DNA of 64,000 bases from NCBI GenBank assembly GCA_036924285.1, contig JAYKYS010000008.1, positions 19,391,001-19,455,000 of the forward strand. Direction: 5' to 3'. Position numbers and translations under genes: made by a program. This DNA comes from Asterella californica (lineage: Eukaryota; Streptophyta; Marchantiopsida; Marchantiales; Aytoniaceae). Under the pieces are notes generated by a model that worked only from the letters and a program-made list of their open reading frames with translations, did no database searches and was not told the origin of the DNA. This document shows positions 55,331-64,000 of this stretch, in pieces; within the stretch, counting starts at the first letter, position 1, and each line of letters starts with the position of its first letter.

Positions 55331-57964
55331 AACTTCAAGTTGGATAATCTCGCGTCGACATCCCGTCCATAGAACCAATGTTCCTTGACTAGATCTTGTA
55401 TTCCAATCAGTGTACTAGCTCTGCTTATAGAAGTATGGATCTTTAGGATTACATAATATAGACTCCGATATCACTTATACAACGATACGTATACAATTGC
55501 ATGAGTTACGGTAAATAGTTCTTTTTTCTTCTTTGTATAATAATAATGGCAAGCATGTAGCTTTTTCACCTTTTTTATAGAGGAACGAGGGAAATTTTGT
55601 TAATGGACAAGATAAAGTTCATGAAGAAAAAAGAAATTTGGTACAGCATTTTTCGTTCCATGCATGAAAATCTGAAATTCATTTCTAAGCATGACAAGAG
55701 AGATTGACAAAGAGAGATCTTGAGCAAAACATTTCCAAGCTTTAGCCTGGATAAATTTATCGTTCCCATTCAAAATCTCTCTCAAAGAACTGAAAGGTGA
55801 AAATGGACCTAATGAGAATTTATTGAATCATAGGCAAATTATTATCCAAATTCAGTTCTGACAACTCTATTTCATGCACAGATTTGCAATATTATACTAA
55901 TTAAAAGAAATCGCAAGAGATAACTTGCAGTTCACAATGAAACATGAACATTTTTAGAAGATCTTATGTAACAAGAATATAGACATATGAAATACAAGAT
56001 TAATGATTCACTCAGCAAGAATAAAAATATGATTCGCTCATATGGCAAGCTTAACTTATTACATAACCCTTCTCGACTTCTCTAGGGTTAGAAAATAAAT
56101 TAATGTATTGATAATATTACATTTTTTTGGTCAAATAAGCGACCACAATTGTGATCTTGGAAGGACGTTGGTTTGCACTTCACTTATGGGTTCTGTCTAG
56201 ATGTTTTTGTAGTTCTCGGTACGATTATTATTTAAGAATTACATATTTATTCAGATTTTCATTAAGATTTATTACAAAATTTTATTTTAATACTTATATG
56301 TTTTCTGAGCAAAAACTGGACAAAACCTTGGTGTGGTCTAGCATGCTTATTTCATCTCTTCCATCTGAAGACGAAAGAGTACAACAAACTTAACTTACTA
56401 CCTAACCTTTTCGACTTGAATGGTTAGGTTTCTTGAGTAGGTTCCCGAACTTTTATTCCTGGGAGTGTTTCTCGGCGATCAACTTATGGGTTACCTCTGC
56501 ACGCTCTTGCGACTGCAGATTCAACCAGATAATTTAACATATATAGATAGATTTAATTTTGTATCATAAATTAATCTAGAATTTCTAAATAATATTTAGA
56601 TTTAAATTTTTGGATAACATAAAGAGAATAAAAGTTATCGAAGTAGATCGCGATGGTTATTCGCTTGCCTTTGGAACTTTAATTGTTACATATCTCTATG
56701 TGTATAAAGTAATAATAGTTTCTTCCATGAGTACTATAGTTGTCGTCTCGCAAACGTGAAAAGCATGAATGAGATTCATGTGAAAATGGCAAAAACTTGT
56801 TAATGAAGAGTCTAGATGATATATATCAACGTTCCGTTCGATAAGCAAAATCTCATCATCCATTAATTCCACTATTCGTATTATTGATACCTAATGCGGA
56901 ATAAAACAAGATCACTTTTCATCTTTATGTCTGTTACTACACACTGTGAACTCTGAAAGAAGTTTTCATTAAACTTGTTGATTAAAGTGATGGCATCGTC
57001 TCTACTCTCTAGTGCGAGTCTTTCCTTGTGCTCATCAGCATGATAATTTCAAAAATAGTAACACTTTTGGACATCTTCTGTTGAGAGATTATCCCCTTGA
57101 TGGCATGGCCAAAAGGATTAGGACATTTCTGTCATCGTTTTATTACTGTTTTCTCTTGCATCTTACAACTTCCTTCTCTTTTATCTATCGAGCAACTCTG
57201 TTGCAATTTCTTCCAACATGCGAACCGTGCTAAGTTTCAAAGGTTATATATTCTTTGCAGAATAATTTAGCTTTATGATTCATCAGATAATCATAAAGTG
57301 TATTTATTTTTGCTCATGAGAATGATATAAAACTCGGCAAAATAAAACTACAATAGATCAATTCCTTTTAGCTCTAAGGACAATACGCACACATTACGCA
57401 CACATTACGTTAGTTCTAAAAGTATATTTCTAGAGGAAGTTGCTTTTTGAGTGCAGCAAGCTTAATTTATTATCTAACTTTTCCATTAAAGATTAAATAA
57501 TAAATTAATATGTTAATTAAATCAATTATTTTCATTAGCAAGCTACCTCACTTGTAATCTCAAAGACAACTCTGTCCATGTATCACTTAAAGGTTATCTT
57601 TGGATCTTCTGATAATTCCTGATCCGGATATCACTTAATAATTATAGATAATTTTATATCCTCATGAGAATATTACTATAATATGAGCACATCCTTTTTA
57701 GAATGTGGAACGGAACTGCCTATTCTACCTAACTGCAATCCTCTAGCTATACTACTCATGATAAGTTAATTGTCTCCTTAATCTCTCTCATATCTCTAAC
57801 TATCCTTTCGGCTACTCTAACTATCCTACTCTTCGTCGAAAGATCTGCTGTTGCTGTCATCTCTGTGTGAAGGTGCGTCAGTAGCTCCTTCTCTGAAATA
57901 TCAACCACGGTGATGAAATACGATACTTCATCAACTTTACCATAAAGTTCTTCTACTTCTTACA
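55331..57964. other. AT-rich intergenic DNA
   Basis: AT-rich sequence with no supported gene; the short open frames are uninformative. It holds the three related stem-loop repeats listed separately. Confidence 0.5.
56045..56104. repeat. Stem-loop repeat, copy 1 (copies at 56385 and 57456)
   Basis: GCAAGCTTAACTTATTA, then TAACCCT..AGGGTTA and AAATAAATTAAT form an imperfect inverted repeat. Related sequences occur at 56385-56430 (CAAACTTAACTTACTACC, AACCT..AGGTT) and 57456-57510 (GCAAGCTTAATTTATTA, AATAATAAATTAAT). Confidence 0.55.
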
Positions 57965-58176
57965 CCACCGAAGTACTACGAAGTACGAAGAAGTGCAACG
58001 AAGAGCAAAGTCTTTTTGTCAAACTCTCTCTGAAGCGATGTATGAAGTATTGCTCTTTGGAGAAGTCCCTCTTCGTCTATTCTTGCTCTTAGCTTAGGGG
58101 CGCTCCTAGTAAAAAAAAATTAGTGAACTGTTCATACGTTTCTTATATCCTCACTCGATAACTTCTCATATAGGAG
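57965..58176. repeat. Dispersed repeat, copy 2
   Basis: Partner of 10917-11136, in the same orientation, beginning with CGAAGTACTACGAAGTACGAAG and ending ACTCGATAACTTCTCAT. Confidence 0.65.
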
Positions 58177-58216
58177 GATAGGAGTCGCAGATGAGAGCCA
58201 GGTGCTCGCAGCCGGT

Positions 58217-58245
58217 TCTAATAGGGGGTGTCAAAGTTCGGGGGA
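58217..58245 (+). repeat. Candidate DNA-transposon end
   Basis: TAATAGGGGGTGTC with AAAGTTCGGGGG following has the GC-rich look of a terminal inverted repeat next to a TAA target. I did not find the matching inverted end in the window. Confidence 0.25.
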
Positions 58246-58534
58246 ATTATTCTCTAACGGGCAAAGGAATATTTGCCGTAACTCGACGAGGGGTATAGGG
58301 TTTGTATAACCGCGGGTAACTTTGTGGAAGTACTACATCCTATAGCCGCGGCTAGAGCAGGGGGCGTTTCAATCTTACCTGTGATATTCAAACTTACCCG
58401 TGTGCGTAAATGTACACGCTTATGCAAGTCCGCATTCAATCGATCCGAAGTAGTGGAGCGAGTGGTAACGCGATCTGAGAGTGAACGAGCGTCTTTTGAA
58501 TAACTGAAGCTTTTTGAATAACAGATGCGACACG

Positions 58535-59610
58535 ATGAGTAGTATAGACGATGAAGTTACCGGCATAGTCGATGAAGTGGAATGTGAAGTAGACTCTGTT
58601 CGCATAGCGATGGCTCTGAGAAGTTCAGAGGTGTTGAAGAAGTCACGCATCCGTTTGAATGTAGAAGATTACGAGAAGATAGTTGCGTATATAGAGGATG
58701 AAGAAAATTTTGCTGCACTGCACTGAGCTGGTCGAAAAACTAAAGTTGGTGCGAGGAAGTGCTTGAGTAAAGCCACTGCATTTGGTATCATGGCCGCGCA
58801 ACTTTTTGGGAAAAGTGGGTTTCCTGTTGTGACAGGAGTAGAATTGAAAAAGAGATTTGATAGATACGTTGACATGTACAAGAAGACAAAAGAGATTCAA
58901 GATAGTACGGGAGGAGGATTGACAGAAGATGAAATGTTACAGGGATTGACGTTGGAAGACAAGTTGAATGAAAAGTGTCCTCACTTTTATCGCATGAATG
59001 CTGTTTTTGGTAGTCGTGCCAACATTGATCCTCCTGCTGTTATTGCGTTTGGGATCCCTTCGGAAGAAGAATTTATGGGATATGATTCTCAATTTCAAGC
59101 AGAGAGTTGTCTTCCTCGGTCCGAGGCCTCATTGTTGGCCGAAGAAGACGATGGAGAAATGGATATTTCTCGCCTCGATGAAGACGAAATGAGTCCGGAT
59201 GATGAAGAGGGAATGGTCAATGAAGGAAGAGATGGTGGACGAGACGAGATGAGCCCCGATGGAGAAGAAGATATGAGCAGAGGGGCAATACCGAAATCGG
59301 AGATCGAAAGTCTCGAAATCAGAGATCCGAAATGTCTGGAAATCAGAGATCCGGAGTCACCAACGGCAAGGTGAATATAAAAGGAGGAGTGTTGAATCTA
59401 TACGAAGAGAGTATAAGAGAGAAAGCACAATATAGGAAAGTCTTTGTTGAATACAGGATGGCCTCACTCGAAGAGAAAAAAAGATCGAGAGAAAGTCAGG
59501 AGAAGGAACAGAGTAGGAAAAGACATACTTCTTTGTTTGTGGAATTGTATAAATCTGGAAAATCTTTCGAGGAAATCAAGGAAATTATCGAGAAGCTCGA
59601 TAACATGTAA
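58535..59610 (+). pseudogene. Myb/SANT-like DNA-binding protein remnant
   Basis: The ATG at 58535 starts an acidic N-terminus, then VEDYEKIVAYIEDEENFAAL. An in-frame TGA (58724-58726) interrupts it and the same frame continues AGRKTKVGARKCLSKATAFG, FPVVTGVELKKRFDRYVDM, LTLEDKLNEKCPHFYRMN and FGSRANIDPPAV. This pattern is known to me from Myb/SANT-like proteins encoded beside or domesticated from DNA transposons. An acidic linker contains a duplicated LEIRDP (59310-59355). There the frame shifts to 59332-59610, which encodes a charged C-terminal coiled coil (EEKKRSRESQEKEQSRKRH; FEEIKEIIEKLD). The stop and frameshift make it a pseudogene unless assembly errors explain both. Confidence 0.6.
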
Positions 59611-59679
59611 CTAAGCTTTGGGAATAAAACGTTCGTTTACTTGTATTGATTTCTCTGATTCGGTTTTGTATTTCATTAG

Positions 59680-61344
59680 TCAGTGCGACCATCGTTTTAT
59701 TCCTGAGCTTTGTGCGTAACGTTTTAACACGATTTAGTGCGACTTAGATTTTAGGGTCGCACTAAGTCGACCCAACAATGCGATTGTAACTATTCTTGCA
59801 GCGGTCGCACTGAGCACTGCTATTGTGAGTCGGGGAAGCGGATCGCAGTGAGTGGGTCGCACTGAGCATGTGATCGCAGTGAGTGGGTCGCACTGAACAT
59901 GAAGATGGGCCGCACTGAACATGAAGATTGTGAGTCGGAGAAGGAAAGCGGATTGCAGTGAGTGAGTCGCACTGCAGCAGAAGATTTAGAGTCGGGGAAA
60001 AGAAGCGCATCGCAGTGAGGAGGGGATGGGAAGGAAAGCGGATCACAGTGAGTGGGTCGCACTGAATTGCAGTGAGTCAGGGATGGGAAGGAAAGCGGAT
60101 CGCAGTGAGTGGGTCGCACTGAAGCAGAAGATTGTGAGTCGGGGTAGGGAAGCGGATCGCAGTGAGTCGGGGATTGAGTCGAGAATTGAGGTAACGATCG
60201 TAGTGAGTCGGTGTATGTTGGGATCGCATTGAAACAGAAGAGTCGCGCAGTGAGTCGGTGTATGTTGGAGTCGCACTGAAGCAGAAGAGTCGGGGATTGA
60301 GGTAAGTGGGTCGCACTGAATCAGAAGATTGCGAGTCGGGGAAGGGAAACAGATCGTAGTGAGTCGGGGATTGAGGTAAGGATCGAAGTGAGTCGGGGAT
60401 TGAGTAAGTCGCACTGATGGAGAAGAGTCGGGGATTGAGGTAAGTGGGTCGCACTAAATCAGAAGATTACGAGGATTGAGGTAAGGATCGCAGTGAGTCG
60501 GGCATTTAGGTAAGGATCGCAGTGAGTCGGGGATTGAGTAAGTCGCACTGATGGAGAAGAGTCGTGGATTGAGGTAAGTGGGTCGCATTGAAGCAGAAGA
60601 TTGCGGGGATTGAGGTAAAGATCGCAGTGAGTCGGGCATTGAGTGGATCGTACTGAAGCAGAAGAGTCGGGGATTGAGGTAAGTGGGTCGCACTGAAGCA
60701 GAAGATTGCGGGGATTGAGGTAAGTGGGTCGCACTGAATCAGAAGATTGCGGGGATTGAGATAAGGATCGCAGTGAGTCGGACATTGAGTGGGTCGCATT
60801 GAAGCAGAAGAGTCGGGGATTGAGGTAAGTGGGTCGCACTGAAGCAGAAGATTGCGGAGATTGAGGTAAGGATCGGGGTGAGTCGGGGATTGAGTGGGTC
60901 CCACTGAAGAATAAGAGTTTAGGATTGAGTGGGTCGCACTGAAGCAGAAGATTACGAGTCGGGGAAGGGATCGCACTGAGCACGAGGGTAAAGATTTAGG
61001 TCTTGGGGAAGGGATCGCACTGAGCACGGGATAAAGATTTAGGTCTTGGGATTAAGGATCGCACTGAGCACTAAAGATTTAGGTCTTGGAATTGAGATCG
61101 CACTACGCACGGGGATAGAGATTGACGAATCGCACTGAGTAGGGGAAGGGAGTCTGAAATCGCACTGAGCACGGGGATAGAGATTAGCGAATCGCACTGT
61201 GTCCAAATAGAGATTGACGAATTGCACTGTGTCCAAATCGCACTGAGTCAAGGAAGAGAGTCCAGGAAAGATCTGAAATCGCACTGAGCACGGGGATAGA
61301 GATTGACGAATTGCACTGAGTCGCCAAATCGCATTGAGTCGAGT
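59680..61344. repeat. GTCGCACTGA minisatellite upstream of copy B
   Basis: Degenerate tandem units built from GTGGGTCGCACTGAAGCAGAAGA, GGGGATTGAGGTAAG and GGATCGCAGTGAGTCG in varying order. Shorter TCGCACTGAGCACGGGG units follow after 60960. Long minus-strand open frames here (repeated CDPLTAI/PTHYD residues) are translation of the repeat. The array ends at the ATG of copy B exon 1. Confidence 0.9.
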
Positions 61345-61560
61345 ATGGCAAACACGAGAAAAGAGGAAGGACCTTATCTTATTTCGTTCAGTACGCAAGA
61401 TGATGTGCAAGATCGTATAAAGTGGCATTGGATGGATAAGCATGATATTTGGAGAGCGCTGAACGGAGTAGATGAAGAGGAGGTTGAAAAGTTAGGCTTG
61501 TTAATAGCCTTATCGTTCGATTTTGCTCCTCCCGATGTAAGAGTTTTCTTCTTTCTTCTG

Positions 61561-61690
61561 CTTAGTAATCTTGTTTTCGTGTTACTGTTCGAACTTGCTG
61601 CTTAGTAATCTTGTTTTCGTGTTGCTGTTCTTTCTTGCTGCTTAGTAATCTTGTTTGTTTCTGCTCCTGCTTCTTAGTAATCTTGTTTCT
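61561..61690 (+). repeat. 40-bp tandem repeat in intron 1 of copy B
   Basis: CTTAGTAATCTTGTTT starts at 61561, 61601, 61641 and 61673 (periods 40, 40, 32), alternating with CGTGTTGCTGTTC-like segments. Confidence 0.85.
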
Positions 61691-62513
61691 TTCTGCTCCT
61701 TTTAGATGAGATTAATGTTTGTCAATATTAACATGATGAATTGTAGGTGTGTTTGTGTAAATCTTTTTTACACACTTATAATCCCGAAACTCGGATTGCA
61801 AAGGTGGGGTCAATTGAGATCGAATTGACCCATGAACTCATCAGAGAAGCTTTCGCAATCCCTCCAGGTGTTACTCCAATGCCTTTGTTTGTGAGACATG
61901 TGCGAATTGCAGACTGGTTTCCTGAGTATGACCGAGTAGGAAAGCGTTATTTCGCGAGGGAATGTGCTTACGAGGGGTGGAGAGCAGTGTTCCAGTGTCT
62001 CAATGCTGTTTTTCTTGCAAGAAAAAGACCCAAAACTGTCACAGGACAATTGGCATTGTATGTGAAGTCGAAAGTGGAAAGTCTAGAGGTAGATTTCGAC
62101 TGGGCACATCTGATGTTGGAGAACTTAGAAAGGGAGATTTTACATGTTGAGAAACATGTGAAACAAGAGAAGAAAAGTGGAACTTTGGAGACTTTTTTGG
62201 GGATTGCTCTCACTCACGTGATGATCCACGCGGGAATCTCTGGAGAAATAGTGTTCGTTTCCGTGCCACTTGAGCAATCTCAACTCGATGAAGCTGTTCG
62301 GCAAACCGAAGTTCCCATACAGGTTCGTTAATTCGATCAATTTGAGTATCAATTTGACCACCACTCAGTTGTACGTGTATGTTATATGTTGTATAAAGAG
62401 CACTATTCAATATGAAGTTCATAGCTGACTTTCATAGTTGTTGTTCCAATACAGGTAATCGTCACAGGAACCGAAGTCTCGGAGGAGCAAACTCTCCCCG
62501 AAGATGAATCTGA

Positions 62514-62890
62514 GTAAGTGCGACTCGACCCTGCAGGTCGCACTGGGTGCGCACAGTGCGACTCGACATCGCACTCAATGCGCTGCGCGTTGCAAAAATC
62601 AAAAAGACAATCGGAAAGAGTTTAGATCCGAAGAAATCGCTCACGCATAGTTCTGCAATTTCACTAGTTCTGCAATTTCACTGGTAGCTACGCTCGTTCG
62701 TTGAAAATTCAGCTTAGATCTATAAGGCGAACTGGGTGCGCACATAGTGCGACTCGACATCGCACTCAGTGCGCTGCGTCCTGGTCGCACTGGGTGCGCA
62801 TAGTGCGACTCGACATCGCACTCAATGCGCCCCGGTCGCACTGAGTGCGCACCTTACATTGAACATTGCACTGAGTGCGACCGAAGCGAA
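62514..62890. repeat. TCGCACTGAGTGCGA array in intron of copy B
   Basis: Units such as GGTCGCACTGGGTGCGCA, AGTGCGACTCGACATCGCACTCA and GCACTGAGTGCGACC occupy the intron directly before the coiled-coil exon. This is the same intron position as the array in copy A. Confidence 0.85.
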
Positions 62891-63901
62891 CTGCTGTTAT
62901 ATACTTTCCTCACGTTTTTACTCCTTTTCTCACAAGATCGGAAGAGGAAGAGGTGGACCTGCGTATTGCGGCGAAGAAAGAAGAGGAGAATCAAATTGAC
63001 ATGCGACTTGTCCGAAAGAGGAAGGAAGAGGAAGAAATCAACATTCGTGTGTCGACCAAGAGGATCGAAGAAGAGGAGTTGACAGAGAAGGTGAGAGCGA
63101 CAGAAGATGACTTACACGGGAGACTTCAGAGCATGGAGGAGTCACTTCATAGGAAACGAGAGGAATTGCAAGGATTAAAGGCCGAGGTCGAGCGCATACG
63201 ATCTTCTAAAGTATTTTATCCTCGTTTGATCGAACCCTCAAGATTTCCAGATTCTAATTTGGACATCTCGAACTATGAGCAACTACAATGCTCTTCTCCG
63301 ATCCATGGAAGTTGGAGGGTATCTGTCTCCGGGCATCGCTTCAGGCCAAGTAAGTTTTCTAATGGTTTGCATTTTATTTTGGTGGTGCTTTTTGTATTTT
63401 TGAAGTGAAATTGATTCTTACATGTTCGAATGAATGTAGGTTTGCACTATCTTCGCACAGAACATGTGTCTTCGTTTCAAGACGGTAAGAGAAGCAGCAA
63501 GTGGGAACTACCTGTACCTGAAATATTTTTCTACACTTCATTCGTGGAATCCATGCACAAGAGATTGTCTCCTCGTAGATGATTCGCCGCAGAAGAATAG
63601 TACTAACCACCCCTTTAGTGCGATTCATCCTCCAGCTTTTCGTCCAGACTCAGCAGATTTTGACAGAGACGACTACCTTGTGAACATTCTTTTGCCTTGG
63701 TTGGGAACATGGAGAACGAGTCTATCGGAAACAACTACTTTCGTACGTAGTTCTTACAAGCAAGTGTTTGGACGAGATCCTTTTGAGGGATTGAGAGCTT
63801 ACTAGGGTAAATTGTCCCTCGAGGACGAAGAGGTGTTATTTAGGAGTTGTACTCTTGCGCAGCGAGAGGATATGAAGAAGAACATCAGCTTGTATCAGTA
63901 A

Positions 63902-64000
63902 AGATCCAATATCAGTAAAGGTTCATAATGTGCTTTCAAACATTTAAATATCTTTTCTCACGATTGTCTCGACTCACCTCTCACACACGATTGAAAAACC
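63902..64000. other. Right edge, nothing identified
   Basis: A3'-flanking sequence of copy B, with the AATATCAGTAAAG motif partly repeated. No further gene. Confidence 0.4.

Larger units (their letters stand above)
61345..63901 (+). pseudogene. NIF/HAD phosphatase fusion gene, copy B (catalytic deletion)
   Basis: Inferred exons with consensus GT-AG borders and matching phases: 61345-61536, 61747-62322, 62455-62513, 62937-63349, 63440-63901. Exons 1-2 encode the transposon-ORF-like domain (ELTHELIREAFAIPPG; VRHVRIADWFPEYDRVG; RKRPKTVTGQLALYVKS). Exon 4 begins with a Glu/Arg/Lys coiled coil. At about 63240 roughly 185 bp present in copy A are missing, removing motif I (DLNGLL) and shifting frame. 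In the other frame the NIF domain resumes at IWTSRTMSNYNALL. Exon 5 has VDDSPQKNSTNHPFSAI and then a TAG at 63803-63805 where copy A has Trp. Similarity to copy A continues to TAA 63899-63901. Predicted to lack phosphatase activity. Confidence 0.82.

Noticed and set aside
55280..55410. Resemblance of a minus-strand stretch (VKEHWFYGRD) to the HW..YGR motif of phosphoglucomutase
   Set aside because: Only about ten residues match, spacing is off, and no other motif of the family is nearby.
59734..61027. Several overlapping minus-strand open frames of 60-170 codons
   Set aside because: They translate the GTCGCACTGA minisatellite (repeating Pro/Thr/His/Cys/Asp words) and appear in more than one frame at once.
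61345..63901. Copy B as an active phosphatase
   Set aside because: Motif I with the nucleophile Asp is deleted, the frame shifts within exon 4, and a premature TAG lies in the last exon.

Overview
The window is eukaryotic nuclear DNA from a large, transposon-rich genome. Most of its length is LTR retrotransposons (two Ty3 families and two Ty1/copia remnants), with DNA-transposon debris and a few intron-containing gene remnants. A green-lineage (streptophyte) host is the best fit: the two HAD/NIF phosphatase genes carry the D-L-N-G-L-L form of motif I that I associate with plant NIF-like proteins, and the first Ty3 element has a plant-like primer-binding site. The species cannot be read from the sequence; a charophyte alga is only a guess. 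There are no rRNA, organelle, CRISPR or prokaryotic features.

Layout. 1-10.7 kb: decayed minus-strand ORF sequence split by two LTR insertions of one family, a complete young Ty3 element (841-9612, two differences seen between its LTRs) and an older solo LTR (9674-10565). 11.2-14.9 kb: a decayed Ty1/copia element on the minus strand with a recognisable 5' LTR. 15.6-16.8 kb: a broken PIF/Harbinger-type transposase. 16.9-21.9 kb and 39.7-40.5 kb: one GAAGAC-rich locus with a broken coiled-coil ORF, split by a nest of Ty3 elements. 21.9-39.7 kb: a minus-strand Ty3 element flanked by a 4-bp duplication. A second, younger, plus-strand member of the same clade lies inside it, arranged as half-pol, LTR, gag-pro, pol, LTR. 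41.6-44.1 kb and 61.3-63.9 kb: two diverged copies of one multi-exon gene (transposon-ORF-like N-terminal domain, coiled coil, NIF/HAD phosphatase domain), both broken. Arrays of a TCGCACTGAGTGCGA-type motif sit upstream of each copy and in the equivalent intron. 45.3-48.3 kb: a decayed plus-strand copia element split by a 797-bp solo LTR. 48.3-58.2 kb: simple repeats, short uncharacterised exons, a pol III-like SINE head, an exact 157-bp tandem repeat, a SAM-domain pseudogene and AT-rich intergenic DNA. 58.2-59.6 kb: a Myb/SANT-like gene remnant. 59.7-61.3 kb: a minisatellite.

How the parts work. The plus-strand Ty3 element at 27.5-36.0 kb is the best candidate for recent activity. Its gag-pro and pol ORFs are in different frames, joined by what looks like a complete -1 ribosomal frameshift signal: GGGTTTT, a 6-nt spacer, a stem-loop, and the zero-frame stop 2 nt after the stem. 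The pol frame opens exactly at the slippery heptamer. Older elements and both phosphatase genes carry stops mostly at Trp, Gln or CGA-Arg codons, and the two copies of the young pol fragment differ only by transitions that I could see. Both facts fit decay by deamination of methylated cytosine.
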